From NCBI RefSeq assembly GCF_014695395.1, contig NZ_JACJOF010000028.1, positions 62,001 through 126,000 on the forward strand: a stretch of 64,000 nt of DNA, read 5' to 3'. Source of the stretch: Nodosilinea sp. FACHB-131. GTDB taxonomy: Bacteria > Cyanobacteriota > Cyanobacteriia > Phormidesmidales > Phormidesmidaceae. Both the position numbers and the translations under genes were made by a program. The notes under the pieces were generated by a model. It searched no databases and had not been told where the DNA came from. It was given only the letters and a program-made list of their open reading frames with translations. Shown piece by piece: positions 24,793 through 34,012 of this stretch (position 1 is its first letter; every line of letters starts with the position of its first letter).

Positions 24793-25149
24793 ATGAAGTT
24801 CCTGCTGGATGTGAACACTAGCGGAGCTTTGGCTAACATCCTGATTAAATTTGGTCATGATGTTGCTCGGGTCACGGATGTTGATCCTAGAATGAGCGAC
24901 AGCGCAATTTTAGATTGGGCTGTCATCGAAGAACGCATTATCATCACTACGGATTCCGACTTTGAACAAATGATTTGGCTTCAGGGGCGATCGCACTGTG
25001 GTGTACTTCGGTTGGAAAATTTACCTCGTTCGGCAAGGGTAGCTCTCTTAGAAAAAGTCTTGGCTGAGCACATTCAAACTCTCAAAAACGGAGCAATCGT
25101 CATTGCAACGCAACAAAAAATCAGGATACGCAGGAAAACCATAGAATAG
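24793..25149 (+). CDS. DUF5615 PIN-like toxin candidate
   Basis: A 118-residue protein with the family opening MKFLLDVN (the usual form is FLLDEN) and the acidic TTDSDF motif near residue 56. Together these supply the PIN-like nuclease carboxylates. A basic C-terminus (RIRRKTIE) follows. With the DUF433 gene two nucleotides upstream it forms a type II toxin-antitoxin-like operon; the RNase activity is a family inference. The first acidic pair reads D-V-N rather than D-E-N, so one canonical acidic residue is replaced by Val. Confidence 0.85.
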   Translation: MKFLLDVNTSGALANILIKFGHDVARVTDVDPRMSDSAILDWAVIEERIIITTDSDFEQMIWLQGRSHCGVLRLENLPRSARVALLEKVLAEHIQTLKNGAIVIATQQKIRIRRKTIE

Positions 25150-25385
25150 CTAACACTATTTCTACGAGCATCATCTTGGCCGTTCGGATAATTCGATTGG
25201 CGATCGCGTCACCCAAATCCTAACCTTCTGCAAAGTACCTGTTGAGCTAAAAAATTTGCTCCGCATCTATATCCCGCGTAGTGCTCTAACCAGGTGGGTT
25301 ACGAATCTCTGCGGCGGTGAACTGGGTTCAACCAAATCGGGAACTCCAGCTATGATAAGTTCACACGATCTAGTGCTTCTGTACT

Positions 25386-28300
25386 GTGACTGAGCCTGCT
25401 GCAGCCCCCTCCACCTCGTCTACAACCGCTACGGCTGGCCTGCCGCGCCAGCGGTGGCAGGTGGCACCGGCAAATGCACCCCTAGCAACGTTCTTAGCGC
25501 AGGTTACGGGGCTGTCGCCGTTGCTGACTCAGGTGCTAATCAACCGGGGCATTACGACACCAGCGCAGGCCACCGCCTTTCTCGACCCCGAGCGGCAGCA
25601 GTTGCCGTCGCCCCTGGCGGAGTTTCCTGACCTGGCGGCGAGTCTAGAGCTGCTGGTTACGGCGATCGCCACTCAGCAGGCGATTGCTATCTGCGGCGAC
25701 TACGACGCCGACGGCATGACTAGCACCGCCCTGCTGCTGCGGGCCTTACGGGCGCTCGGGGCGCAGGTGAGCTATACCATCCCTAGCCGTATGGCCGAGG
25801 GCTACGGCATCAATACCCGCATTGTTGAGGACTGCTACGCCGAAGGTGTAAGCATCATTCTCACGGTGGACAACGGCATTGCGGCGGTAGCGCCGATCGC
25901 CCGTGCCCGTGAGTTGGGTCTGGCGGTAATTGTCACCGACCACCACGATATTCCCCCCGAGATTCCCCCAGCGAACGCGATTTTGAACCCCAAGCTGCTG
26001 CCCGAGACCTCGCCTTATCGGGGAGTGGCGGGGGTAGGGGTGGCCTACATTTTGGCGGTGTGTCTGGCCCAGGCGCTGGGGCGCACCCAAGACTTGACCG
26101 GGCCGTTGCTAGAGCTGTTTACCCTAGGCACCATTGCCGACCTAGCCCCACTGACGGGGGTGAATCGGCGCTGGGTACGGCGAGGGCTGGGGCTGCTACC
26201 GCGATCGCGCCTTTTCGGCATTCAGGCGCTGATTCAGGTGGCGGGGCTGGCTGACCAGAGCAAGCCGCTGAAGCCGGAGCACATTGGTTTTCGTTTGGGG
26301 CCGCGCATCAACGCCGTGGGCCGGATCAGCGAGCCGCAGATTGTGATTGATTTGCTCACCACCGATGACGTGGGGGTGGCGCTGGAGCGGGCCATGCAGT
26401 GCGAGCAGATCAACGGCACTCGCCAGGATCTCTGCCAGAGCATTGAGCAGGAGGCGATCGCCTGGTGTGAGCAGCAGCGGGCGCTGGGCACGGTGGACAT
26501 TGAGCGCGATCGCGTGCTGGTCGTCGTGCAACCCGGTTGGCACCACGGTGTCATCGGCATTGTGGCCTCGCGGCTGGTGGAGCGCTACGGCGTGCCCGTG
26601 TTTATCGGCACCTACGAGGATGACGACCACAAGGTGATTCGCGGCTCGGCGCGGGGCATTCCCGAGTTTGATGTGTTTGCCGCCCTGCAAACCTGCCACG
26701 ACCTGATGGAAAAGTTTGGCGGCCACCGGGCAGCGGGGGGCTTCTCATTTCTGGCCAATCGCCTGCGCCAGGTGACCACGCGACTATCACACTACGCTTG
26801 CCAAACCCTCTCGGTCGATCTACTCAAGCCTTTAGTTAAAATCGACAGCCAGGCGAGGTTAAGCGATATTCATCAGGGCCTGTTTGATCAGATCGACCAC
26901 CTGCACCCCTGCGGTATTGAGAACCCCGATCCGGTGTTTTGGACGCCGAATGTGCGGGTGCTAGAGCAGCAGACCGTGGGCCGCAACCGCGACCACCTCA
27001 AGCTGGTGCTGGCCGAAGCTGGGGGCGAGACGATTAAGGCGATCGCCTGGCGCTGGGGCGAATACTACCCCCTGCCCAATTGCCTCGATGTAGCCTACAA
27101 GCTCAAGCAGAACGAATGGCAGGGCACCACGACTGTGGAGCTAGAGCTGGTGGGGGTGCGATTGGCGGCGGGGGCAGAACCCGTGAGCGCTACCGCCAAA
27201 GGTCAGCCGCTACCAGCCCGTCTAGGGCTGGCTCTGCCTAAGCTGTCGGTGCCGGTTCCTCTGGCGAAGAGTAGTGATGAAAAGAGGCCGACAACAACAC
27301 GCCTATCCGAGACACCGTCAGGCACAACGGATGCGCTAGGTGTAAAACGGGCAGAGGCGACCGCCCCTCAGCCCCTCTCACCGCCGACAACCCCAGCTGC
27401 GATTCCGGAACGGATTGCTCCACGAATCGCTCCAGTAACCACAGATGCTGCCGAGTTTACCTACAGCAACCGCCGCTACTCCGCTACGACCAAAACGACC
27501 CCAGACGCCACCACCCTCACCATCAGTAACCCCGAGGGCCAGCGGTTAGTCGTCAACCGGGGCGATCAGCAAGGCTGGCTTTACCTACCGGGTGAGTCAG
27601 CCAAGCCGGTTGACCTCAGCGAACCTCACTACGGCAACCTGGTGCGGGCTGGGGCAGCGGCGGTGGAACTTCAGCAAATGACCCAGCGGCTGGCGGTAGC
27701 CGAGGCTCAGCTCAGCGAGAAGGATATCTTACTGGCAGAACGGGATGCTTTATTAGCTGAACAGAACGTTCTGATGGTTCAAAAAGAGTCTCAACTGGCC
27801 ACGTTAAAAGCTGAGAATGCGGCTCTACTCAAGGCCCAAATACAGCTAAGTCAGCCCCAGCCTGCTCCACGACAGGACAATCCTGTTCAGGCGAAAAAGG
27901 CAGATTTTGCGGCAACACAGATCCCATCTATGTCAGTTCAGCCTACTCGGGTCGCTAGGGCCTCAGGTCAGACAGACGTGTCGACTCAGTCAGCGAAGGT
28001 TCAGCCCGTATCACCCGTTCAGCCGTCCCCATCGCCCATAGCAGAACCGCCAGCCGCTACGAAAGCCGCAGCGTTACCCCTGAAGCTCGACGAGGTTAAG
28101 CAGCAGGTGCGTCAGGGGTTGAGCGATCGCGTTTGGTTTTGCCTCAGCGCCGACAGCCAGAGAGACTTGGCCATTGCGGTGGCCCACCTGTCTACCGCCA
28201 GTGGTCCCACGGTTGATGCCACGGCTGTAGCTGGGTTAGCTACAGTGCTCGAGCGCGAACTGTTGCAGCCCCTGCTCGACGACTTTGCCAGCTATGGCGA

Positions 28301-28718
28301 GCAAACCGGCGATCGCGACCTGACCGCCTTAGCCAGCGATCTAGCCCAGAATGCCAGCTTGGCGGCGCTGCCACCGCTGCTGAGCGAAACCTGGCGATCG
28401 CTGACCGCTAAGGCCCTGGCCGCCACCAACAAACCCCGCAAAGCGCTACACGAAACCACCCACGCCGACACCAGCGAAACCCCTTTCCCCATCGACGACA
28501 GCCACCGGGTCATGCTCGACGAATTTCTTCAGGGCTGGGATCATCCCATTGCTCGCTGGCTAACCGGGGGTGGGGCCGAAGCTGCCTCCGACCTGGCTCA
28601 GGTGGCGCAGCTCCAGCGCTCTAGCAACCCTCTGCCGCTGTGGCAAGGGCAAATGCTGCAACATTTAGTGCTGGGCCAGCGTCAAAAAAAGGGAATTTTA
28701 CAGAAAATTTTTGGATAG
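25386..28718 (+). CDS. recJ: single-stranded-DNA exonuclease RecJ with long C-terminal extension
   Basis: A 1110-residue RecJ, roughly twice the E. coli length. The core is complete: CGDYDADGMTS near residue 102, VTDHHDIP near 184 in the DHH domain, the DHHA1 motif GGHRAAGGFS near 445, and the OB domain to about 600. RecJ degrades single-stranded DNA 5' to 3' in recombination and mismatch repair. The remaining 500 residues hold a Pro/Thr-rich linker, a short beta-rich unit near 700-740, a predicted coiled coil near 761-821, another low-complexity linker and a helical domain from about 898. The start is GTG at 25386. Confidence 0.92.
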   Translation: MTEPAAAPSTSSTTATAGLPRQRWQVAPANAPLATFLAQVTGLSPLLTQVLINRGITTPAQATAFLDPERQQLPSPLAEFPDLAASLELLVTAIATQQAIAICGDYDADGMTSTALLLRALRALGAQVSYTIPSRMAEGYGINTRIVEDCYAEGVSIILTVDNGIAAVAPIARARELGLAVIVTDHHDIPPEIPPANAILNPKLLPETSPYRGVAGVGVAYILAVCLAQALGRTQDLTGPLLELFTLGTIADLAPLTGVNRRWVRRGLGLLPRSRLFGIQALIQVAGLADQSKPLKPEHIGFRLGPRINAVGRISEPQIVIDLLTTDDVGVALERAMQCEQINGTRQDLCQSIEQEAIAWCEQQRALGTVDIERDRVLVVVQPGWHHGVIGIVASRLVERYGVPVFIGTYEDDDHKVIRGSARGIPEFDVFAALQTCHDLMEKFGGHRAAGGFSFLANRLRQVTTRLSHYACQTLSVDLLKPLVKIDSQARLSDIHQGLFDQIDHLHPCGIENPDPVFWTPNVRVLEQQTVGRNRDHLKLVLAEAGGETIKAIAWRWGEYYPLPNCLDVAYKLKQNEWQGTTTVELELVGVRLAAGAEPVSATAKGQPLPARLGLALPKLSVPVPLAKSSDEKRPTTTRLSETPSGTTDALGVKRAEATAPQPLSPPTTPAAIPERIAPRIAPVTTDAAEFTYSNRRYSATTKTTPDATTLTISNPEGQRLVVNRGDQQGWLYLPGESAKPVDLSEPHYGNLVRAGAAAVELQQMTQRLAVAEAQLSEKDILLAERDALLAEQNVLMVQKESQLATLKAENAALLKAQIQLSQPQPAPRQDNPVQAKKADFAATQIPSMSVQPTRVARASGQTDVSTQSAKVQPVSPVQPSPSPIAEPPAATKAAALPLKLDEVKQQVRQGLSDRVWFCLSADSQRDLAIAVAHLSTASGPTVDATAVAGLATVLERELLQPLLDDFASYGEQTGDRDLTALASDLAQNASLAALPPLLSETWRSLTAKALAATNKPRKALHETTHADTSETPFPIDDSHRVMLDEFLQGWDHPIARWLTGGGAEAASDLAQVAQLQRSSNPLPLWQGQMLQHLVLGQRQKKGILQKIFG

Positions 28719-28796
28719 TCTCCCTGATCTTACGGTTGCTCAGGGTATGGTGTTTTGAAAGCTTTGCCCAACCCGAGCCAATCGTTTCTACCTCAA

Positions 28797-29747
28797 ATGG
28801 CCAACGCGCTTTTTAAGCCCCAGTTTTTGATGGTTTGCGGCCTCTCGGCGGCTCTGGTGTCCTGCTCGGGCGAAGGGCAGGGCAGCAGCGGCCCGACGCG
28901 GTTTGTCAGCATTCAGCCCATTCAGGTGTGCGACGACTTTGGCGTCTTTTGCGCCGACCTGGCCACCTTTGAAGAAGCTACCCGCAAAATTTGGGCCCAG
29001 GCCAACCTCGACGTCAGCTTTTTGGCCCCCAATCGGCTCAACGCCAGCCGCTTTCTCACCATCGACAACCAAGCCGAGTTTGCCGAGCTATCCTTTGCCG
29101 GCGGGGCCGGAGCCTTTGGACGCAACCCGCTTTCAACCCGCACCTCTGGCCCCATCAGCCTCTGGTTTGTAGAGAGTATCTTCCCCTCAGAAGGGCTTGA
29201 AACCTTTGGCCTGGGATGGATTGACCAAAATGGCGTTTTAATCGACGACGATATTCTCACCTTTAATAACGGCGTGGGCCGCCTCGACACAGTGGCCCAC
29301 GAAATTGGTCACAACCTGGGCCTAACTCATGAGGGCCTTGGGGCCGGGGGCGTGAATAATCTGATGACCGATGGCAGCTTTCGCAATTCGCCCAGCACTC
29401 TCGACGACATTACCCCCGATGGTGCGCGGGTAGATCAGCTCACCGATCGCCAAATTGATGAAGCCCGTGACAGCGGCTTTGCTCGCACTGCGCCAGAATC
29501 CTCTGCCGACAGCGCCCCCCGCGAACTACTCACCACGCTGCCTCCCCTGGCAGACGCAGCTCCTGATGCGTTACCCTGGGTTGCCCCGCCTAAAGTAACC
29601 CCAGTCACCGACCTGGCCCTGCTGCCTGAGGCCGCTTTTGCCGCGACAGCACAGACTCCCCAACCCATTCCCAACGGCCCGGCGATGACGCTGCTAACGA
29701 CGGTACTGCTGGCGGGCTATCTACGCTGGCAGCCCCGAGGGCGGTGA
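28797..29747 (+). CDS. metzincin-type metalloprotease, predicted lipoprotein
   Basis: A 316-residue exported protein. A signal peptide ends in the lipobox L-V-S-C23, so it is probably lipid-anchored. The zinc motif H168-E-I-G-H172-N-L-G-L-T-H178 is the extended metzincin HExxHxxGxxH, and M190 in NNLMTDG is a good Met-turn candidate. A Pro/Ala-rich linker precedes a C-terminal hydrophobic helix and basic tail beginning PIPNGPAMTLL, which resembles a membrane-anchoring or sorting tail. The subfamily cannot be named. TTG at 28755 opens the frame, but ATG 28797 puts the signal peptide at the start. The stop overlaps the next gene. Confidence 0.8.
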   Translation: MANALFKPQFLMVCGLSAALVSCSGEGQGSSGPTRFVSIQPIQVCDDFGVFCADLATFEEATRKIWAQANLDVSFLAPNRLNASRFLTIDNQAEFAELSFAGGAGAFGRNPLSTRTSGPISLWFVESIFPSEGLETFGLGWIDQNGVLIDDDILTFNNGVGRLDTVAHEIGHNLGLTHEGLGAGGVNNLMTDGSFRNSPSTLDDITPDGARVDQLTDRQIDEARDSGFARTAPESSADSAPRELLTTLPPLADAAPDALPWVAPPKVTPVTDLALLPEAAFAATAQTPQPIPNGPAMTLLTTVLLAGYLRWQPRGR

Positions 29748-30412
29748 TGACGGTGCTGATTGGCTGGCTGCTAGTAGCTCAGGGAATGATGGCCGTCGTG
29801 AACGGGTCTATCCCCTTTAGTGAGACGGCACGAGCCACCAGCACTCAGTTGTCTTTGGGCTTGGCCTGGTCTAGCTGGACTACTCTGCCCGGTTTCGTTC
29901 TTCTATCGCAGTCACTGCCTGTGCTTGGCCAGGATTCCATTCCTTACCCGCCGATACTGCGCCATGAAACATCGCCCGCAGGCAACTACCACCTGATTTT
30001 GACGCTAGGGAAAGACGAGGCGGGTGCTCGGCGCACCACCGCTAGCCTGTTTGAGACCTTGGGCGATCGCTGCCAGCAGGTCTGGTCGCACACTCTGCCC
30101 CATAGCTACGGCCCCCGTCTTGCCCTGGTGAACGACACCGGCACCGTCGTACTGCTCGACGAATGGATCAGCGTGGCCAGTTCTCGCGCCATTGTGGTGC
30201 TGGGTTTGAATGGGGAGGTCGAGGCCCAGCACAGCTTTGATGATATTGTCGAGGTCACTGGCCAGTCGCGAGCGGAAGTCGTTGATCAAGCTGCCCAGGG
30301 CTTTTGGCTAAGCGGCAACCCTGAGATGGAGCCCACGGGCGATCGCCTGACAATTCCTACCGCTGGAGGACAGCTCAGCTTAGATTTGGCAACGGGAGAA
30401 ATGGGGTTTTAG
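29744..30412 (+). CDS. conserved hypothetical exported or membrane-anchored protein
   Basis: A 222-residue protein of unknown family. The first 20 residues are hydrophobic (signal peptide or anchor) and a second hydrophobic patch lies near residues 50-62. The rest alternates short strands and Gly/Asp turns (LILTLGKD, VVLLDEWI, IVVLGLNGEV), suggestive of a beta-propeller or beta-sandwich. GTG at 29744 overlaps the metzincin stop; ATG at 29747 is equally possible. The overlap implies translational coupling to the protease, so a regulator, chaperone or partner role is conceivable but not shown. Confidence 0.6.
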   Translation: MMTVLIGWLLVAQGMMAVVNGSIPFSETARATSTQLSLGLAWSSWTTLPGFVLLSQSLPVLGQDSIPYPPILRHETSPAGNYHLILTLGKDEAGARRTTASLFETLGDRCQQVWSHTLPHSYGPRLALVNDTGTVVLLDEWISVASSRAIVVLGLNGEVEAQHSFDDIVEVTGQSRAEVVDQAAQGFWLSGNPEMEPTGDRLTIPTAGGQLSLDLATGEMGF

Positions 30413-30655
30413 CGGTGTGTATGCCCGCACTGCCCAGCCACAAATAGGGCTGTTATAACGAAGAAGAACGATTCTGCCACCAATGCCTGGCTCAGGTTTT
30501 TGCTGAAAGGCAACGGCCATGCGTCTTCAACTGGAATTGGGTAAGTTTCCATTGTCAGATACCAAGCTGTCGTAGGTGGCAAACGACCGTTTGCCTTGCC
30601 CAAATTGCAGCCCATTTCAAGGTTTTGAAAATACTGTTCCAACGAGACAGCAGCT

Positions 30656-31357
30656 ATGGCTAAGGGTGATCAAATTTACGTCATGCGCGATCTGGCGGGG
30701 GTGCCTGGGCTATATCAGCACCACGGCATCGACTGCGGCGATGGCACCGTCATTCACTACAGCAAAGCCCGAGACATTGCCGAGATTGCTCGCACCAGCT
30801 ACGATGCCTTCTCGTGGAACAATCCGGTCTATACCGTTCGAAAATCGCTGATTTATGACCCTGACGTTGTCGTCGAGCGGGCCACCAGCCGCCTAGGCGA
30901 GCGTCAGTATGACTTGCTGCTGAACAACTGTGAACACTTCGCTAACTGGTGTACCACAGGTCGCAGCGAAAGTCGCCAGCTGGCCAACTTTGGCTTGCGC
31001 ACCGATCAGCTCAACCTGCCCGAACTGCGGCGACTGGCCGAGGGCGATCGCCACACCACCACCCCCGCCGAAGCCCGTGCCAACTTTCAAAAAGCCCTGG
31101 GCGACATTGCCGCTGCCTACAACACCACCCTGGCCGATCAGCAAACCGCCTATAAAACAGCTGACGAATGGCATCACGTTGCCCAGAAAGCCCTAGCCAT
31201 CGGTCGAGAAGACCTCGCTAAAGCGGCGCTTCACCGCAAGGTCGCCGCCAATAAGCGCATCGAAACCCTCACGACCCAGCTCAGTGAACTTGTGGAACTG
31301 GAGCTGAATCTTCAGCACAATCGGGCATTCGCAGAACGGCGTCTGGCGATGGAATAA
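30656..31357 (+). CDS. LRAT/NlpC-like domain fused to a PspA-like helix
   Basis: A 233-residue two-part protein. Residues 1-105 resemble the LRAT/H-Rev107 papain-like fold: YQHHGI places a histidine near residue 22-23 and NNCEHFANW carries the conserved Cys92. Cys-His pairs of this family act in acyl transfer or hydrolysis. Residues about 145-233 are helical and resemble a PspA/IM30 segment, with W172 and GREDLAKAALHRK. PspA proteins bind and remodel membranes, so the fusion would bring a lipid-acting enzyme to membranes (inference). The start is ATG 30656. It stands alone. Confidence 0.72.
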   Translation: MAKGDQIYVMRDLAGVPGLYQHHGIDCGDGTVIHYSKARDIAEIARTSYDAFSWNNPVYTVRKSLIYDPDVVVERATSRLGERQYDLLLNNCEHFANWCTTGRSESRQLANFGLRTDQLNLPELRRLAEGDRHTTTPAEARANFQKALGDIAAAYNTTLADQQTAYKTADEWHHVAQKALAIGREDLAKAALHRKVAANKRIETLTTQLSELVELELNLQHNRAFAERRLAME

Positions 31358-31433
31358 GCAGGGAATGAAGAGTAGAGCACAGCGCTAGTGATCTGGGAAA
31401 ACTACGCTCACTCTTTACGACCCTAGTTGTCCC

Positions 31434-31925
31434 ATGAGAAAGAAAGAACTGACTCAGCTGGTTAGTTTTGCCTGCGTTGTGTTTATGGCTCAATTCCCTC
31501 AGCCCAGCCGGGCGCAAACTAGTCAAGCGCAAACTTCTCACGAGGACGCTGTTCAAGCATGTCGATTGGCCCTAGAAGAGGCTAATACTGTGATCTACGA
31601 TGAGCACAAAGCATTCATTGATGATGCTTCAGCGGTTGAGCTAGGTGATCTATACAGCAGTTATCCTGCGCAGAAACCTATAGGCATCTTGTTGCGTGTT
31701 CAAGGGCAATCTGCACCAGAAATGATGCAGTCGCCACAACTCATGACTGCGCTCAGCACAAGCTTGATTAATCGCTGCCAACCCCTCAGCATGGTAACGT
31801 TTCAGCTCGATCAAACAGATTGGGCAGCAACCTTTGGCCTGATAGAGAATCAGATCGTTCCCTTTGAATGTAAAGATCCTGGCCAGTCAACGGTGCTGAA
31901 CTGGGGAGAGGCCTTTTGCCCATAA
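31434..31925 (+). CDS. hypothetical secreted protein
   Basis: A 163-residue protein with a clear signal peptide: MRKKE, a hydrophobic core, and a likely cleavage after PSRAQ near residue 27. The mature part has four cysteines that could form disulfides and no recognised motif. The start is ATG 31434. It is convergent with the phosphodiester glycosidase gene, 17 nt away. Function unknown. Confidence 0.6.
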   Translation: MRKKELTQLVSFACVVFMAQFPQPSRAQTSQAQTSHEDAVQACRLALEEANTVIYDEHKAFIDDASAVELGDLYSSYPAQKPIGILLRVQGQSAPEMMQSPQLMTALSTSLINRCQPLSMVTFQLDQTDWAATFGLIENQIVPFECKDPGQSTVLNWGEAFCP

Positions 31926-31942
31926 CAGAGCTTGCCTAGTGA

Positions 31943-32854
31943 CTATTGCAGTTGTAGATTTTCGACCCAGAGAATCGATTTCACCGGGCGCTGAACAAGT
32001 TCGCCAGAGGCATTGAGACGACCGTAGTGGGTAGTGCCGTCATACATCAGCGTCGAGGAGCTGCCGCCGTCGAGGTTGAGGGCTTGGGTGACGCCGCGAT
32101 CGCCCAGAAAGGCCGCCACTTCCCCCATGGTCATGCCCGAGGGCGACACTCCCGGCACCTGGGCTACCATCATCAGCACCACGCTGCCGTCGGCCTTGAG
32201 GCCCACCGCCGAGCGAGCATTGGGCGACTGGCTACCGAGGGCATCGCGGCGGGTGGCGCGATCGATAAAGCCCTCCTCCACCGACGTATCCTGAGGCAGC
32301 AGCTGAGGGCCAGCACCGACCGCATCCACCAGGGCGCATCCCGCTGGCACAGGGTCTTGATAGAAGGCGATGTCGTAGTTGGGAGTCCCGCCGCAGTCGT
32401 AGCGGCGAAATTCTGAACGATTCAGAATCCTATCCATGTAGCTGGCTAAGTCAGGGTTGCCAATCAGCCGCTCGTTTTGGTTAGGGTCGGCTACCAACGC
32501 GCCATCCTTCACAACGTAGGACGTGGTGAGGCCATTGTTGGGGTCAAAAAAACCGGCGTTGAGGGCGGCAGTCACGCATCCTGCCCCACAAAGTTGAGAG
32601 GCAATCTGGTCAACTCGCGCCAAACCATCCACTACCGCCACCTGCACCGGGTAGCGCACCGGGTCGGGAATCGTGACCACATGCACCGTTGCAGCGGGTA
32701 GGCTGACGGTTTCGTAGACCGGAGGCATCGCCGGTTCTGCTGGAACGACATCCTCTGGAGCCGCATCAGCCGCATTGGGAACAGGGGCACAGCTCGACAG
32801 GCCTATGGTAACAGCCAGACCAACGGTCAGGCAGGGTTGAAAGATAGAACGCAT
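31943..32854 (-). CDS. phosphodiester glycosidase (NAGPA domain) lipoprotein
   Basis: A 303-residue exported protein. The N-terminus has a lipobox (GLSSC) and a Pro/Ala-rich linker. The catalytic domain shows the NAGPA family pattern: ALNAGFFDP in the first half and LNLDGGSSSTLMYDG near the C-terminus, the latter being the best-known signature. Relatives cleave GlcNAc-phosphodiester bonds, and bacterial versions act on cell-envelope glycans. Cysteines at several positions could form disulfides. The start is ATG 32854. Two glycosyltransferases lie divergently upstream, so a cell-surface glycan theme is plausible. Confidence 0.87.
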   Translation of the reverse strand: MRSIFQPCLTVGLAVTIGLSSCAPVPNAADAAPEDVVPAEPAMPPVYETVSLPAATVHVVTIPDPVRYPVQVAVVDGLARVDQIASQLCGAGCVTAALNAGFFDPNNGLTTSYVVKDGALVADPNQNERLIGNPDLASYMDRILNRSEFRRYDCGGTPNYDIAFYQDPVPAGCALVDAVGAGPQLLPQDTSVEEGFIDRATRRDALGSQSPNARSAVGLKADGSVVLMMVAQVPGVSPSGMTMGEVAAFLGDRGVTQALNLDGGSSSTLMYDGTTHYGRLNASGELVQRPVKSILWVENLQLQ

Positions 32855-33019
32855 AGATCCAACAACAGGTTGCCAGCAGTATAGCGAGAAGCGCGATCGT
32901 CCTTGCAGATTGGTCTATTTCCTATCGTTGACCAACACATAGCAGTCCCAGCTTCGGGACATCCCCTGAGGTGATGGGCATACTGGAACCAGCTTGCCCT
33001 CTGAATTGTGTGACAGACA

Positions 33020-34012
33020 ATGGCGGTTCCCACTGTGACAACCGATGCGGCTCAGCCGATGGTCTATCCCTTGGTGTCAGTGATCGTTCCCATCTACAAC
33101 GGTGAGGCCGACCTACCCAAACTGGTGCAACGGCTGGTGGGGCAACAGTATCCAGCCGACCGCGTCGAATTTTTGCTGGTGGACAATGGCAGCTGCGATC
33201 GCACCCCCGATCTCCTGCGAACCGCCGCCGCAACTGCTGCCTCCCAGGGTATTCAGCTGCGGGCCATCACCTACAGCGCTATCCAAAGCTCCTATGCCGC
33301 CCGCAACGCTGGTATTGCCGCCGCTCAGGGTGACATCCTCGCCTTTACCGACGCCGATTGTCATCCTGAGCTGAACTGGCTCGTATCCCTCGTGCAGCCC
33401 TTTACCGACCATTCTGTCGGGTTGGTGGCAGGGGAAATTCAGGCCCTACCCAGCCAAAACTGGCTAGAGCGCTACGCCGATCGCCAGGGCACCCTCTCCC
33501 AGCACAACACCCTCAACCATAGTTTTTTGCCCTACGGCCAGACGGCGAATTTGGCGGTGCGAGCTGAAGTTTTGGATACAGTCGGGCTCTTTCGTCCCCA
33601 CCTAACCACGGGCGGGGACGCGGACCTGTGCTGGCGCATTCAGCAAGCCACCCCATGGCACCTCGTCCATGCTGCCGATGCCGTGGTCTACCATCGCCAT
33701 CGAGATAGCTTGAGGGGTCTGCGCAGTCAGTGGCACCGCTACGGCTGCTCAAACCGCTATCTGCACGACCTGCACGGCGTAGAGCTGATGCGCCCCCTCT
33801 CCGCCAAAGAAATTCGCTATCGTCTGCTGCGCTGGGGCCTAAAAGAACTGCCCCAGGCAACCGTTAAGCTCCTGAACGGTCGCGGCACCGCTTTGGAGCT
33901 AGCGATCACCCCGCTGGATTTGTGGTGCGCCCACGCCCGCACCCAGGGACAGGCCCAAGCCAAGCTGCCCGAGACTGCCCGCACCATTACTCGTCTGGGA
34001 GAACCCGTTTGA
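33020..34012 (+). CDS. glycosyltransferase family 2
   Basis: A 330-residue GT-A transferase. VSVIVPIYNGE opens the nucleotide-binding domain, VDNGS follows, and FTDADCHP supplies the DxD-type metal site. GGDADLCWRIQ holds the likely catalytic acidic residue. No transmembrane helices are evident. It shares the TGATG stop/start overlap with the next gene, so the two are translationally coupled. The product is probably an exopolysaccharide or surface glycan; donor unknown. Confidence 0.88.
   Translation: MAVPTVTTDAAQPMVYPLVSVIVPIYNGEADLPKLVQRLVGQQYPADRVEFLLVDNGSCDRTPDLLRTAAATAASQGIQLRAITYSAIQSSYAARNAGIAAAQGDILAFTDADCHPELNWLVSLVQPFTDHSVGLVAGEIQALPSQNWLERYADRQGTLSQHNTLNHSFLPYGQTANLAVRAEVLDTVGLFRPHLTTGGDADLCWRIQQATPWHLVHAADAVVYHRHRDSLRGLRSQWHRYGCSNRYLHDLHGVELMRPLSAKEIRYRLLRWGLKELPQATVKLLNGRGTALELAITPLDLWCAHARTQGQAQAKLPETARTITRLGEPV

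Noticed and set aside
30409-30642. 77-codon minus-strand frame between two plus-strand genes
   Set aside because: It has a hydrophobic C-terminal stretch but no convincing start and no recognised family; it is probably chance.
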